Below are positions 14,884-14,922 of a stretch of DNA of 14,922 nucleotides, one piece after another (the stretch's first letter is position 1; the number at the start of each line of letters is the position of its first letter). The DNA is from an uncultured Acetatifactor sp. (lineage in GTDB: Bacteria; Bacillota; Clostridia; Lachnospirales; Lachnospiraceae), in contig CAJUCE010000060.1 in assembly GCA_910584865.1 (NCBI GenBank), positions 1 to 14,922 on the forward strand. Reading direction: 5' to 3'. Below the pieces are notes generated by a model. That model was not told the DNA's origin, did no database searches, and saw only the letters and a program-made list of their open reading frames with translations. A program made the translations under genes and the position numbers.

Positions 14884-14922
14884 TAAATATGTTGGTATTG
14901 CTTCACAGCACTACTAAGTTGT

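Overview
The window reads as DNA from a gut Firmicute, most likely a Lachnospiraceae (Enterocloster, Hungatella or Blautia-like clostridium). The grounds are three clostridial-type large serine recombinases, a small protein of a kind I associate with clostridial integrative elements, a cytoplasmic GH2-based sugar operon, and strong GGAGG-type ribosome binding sites. This is inferred from protein character alone; no search was run. Every supported gene is on the minus strand, so transcription runs from right to left.

Layout from left to right. (1) 1-230 is a GC-rich non-coding block holding two copies of an 81-bp repeat around a stable hairpin. (2) 231-505 is the C-terminal third of an N-acetylmuramoyl-L-alanine amidase whose N-terminal part is missing. 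(3) 642-5626 is a translationally coupled trio of large serine recombinases. It is bracketed by a 13-bp near-identical direct repeat at 506-518 and 5737-5749. The left copy sits exactly where amidase homology stops, so this looks like a recombination junction inside the amidase gene. (4) 5800-7139 holds two small genes (a DUF6870-like protein and an XRE-type HTH regulator). The roughly 720 bp between them contains two long inverted repeats and a small frameshifted reading frame. This looks like integrative-element backbone, partly decayed. (5) 7140-7578 is intergenic: the regulator's promoter with an operator-like inverted repeat, and an intrinsic terminator for the operon that follows. (6) 7579-14831 is a five-gene sugar catabolic operon. 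In order of transcription it encodes a class II ketose(-bis)phosphate aldolase, an L-fucose isomerase-family protein, an FGGY kinase, a DUF4432 mutarotase-like protein and a GH2 glycosidase. A promoter-like sequence lies at 14855-14883.

The operon forms a logical chain: the GH2 enzyme frees a sugar from a short glycoside inside the cell, the DUF4432 protein equilibrates its anomers, the isomerase makes the ketose, the FGGY kinase phosphorylates it, and the class II aldolase splits the product into two three-carbon (or smaller) units. The enzyme set resembles fucose or rhamnose catabolism with a different aldolase type. The actual sugar cannot be read from the sequence. No transporter or dedicated regulator for it lies inside the window.

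The points most worth following up are the recombinase trio with its candidate att pair, the promoter-like sequence that straddles one att copy, the long inverted repeats between the small genes, and the unassigned substrate of the sugar operon.
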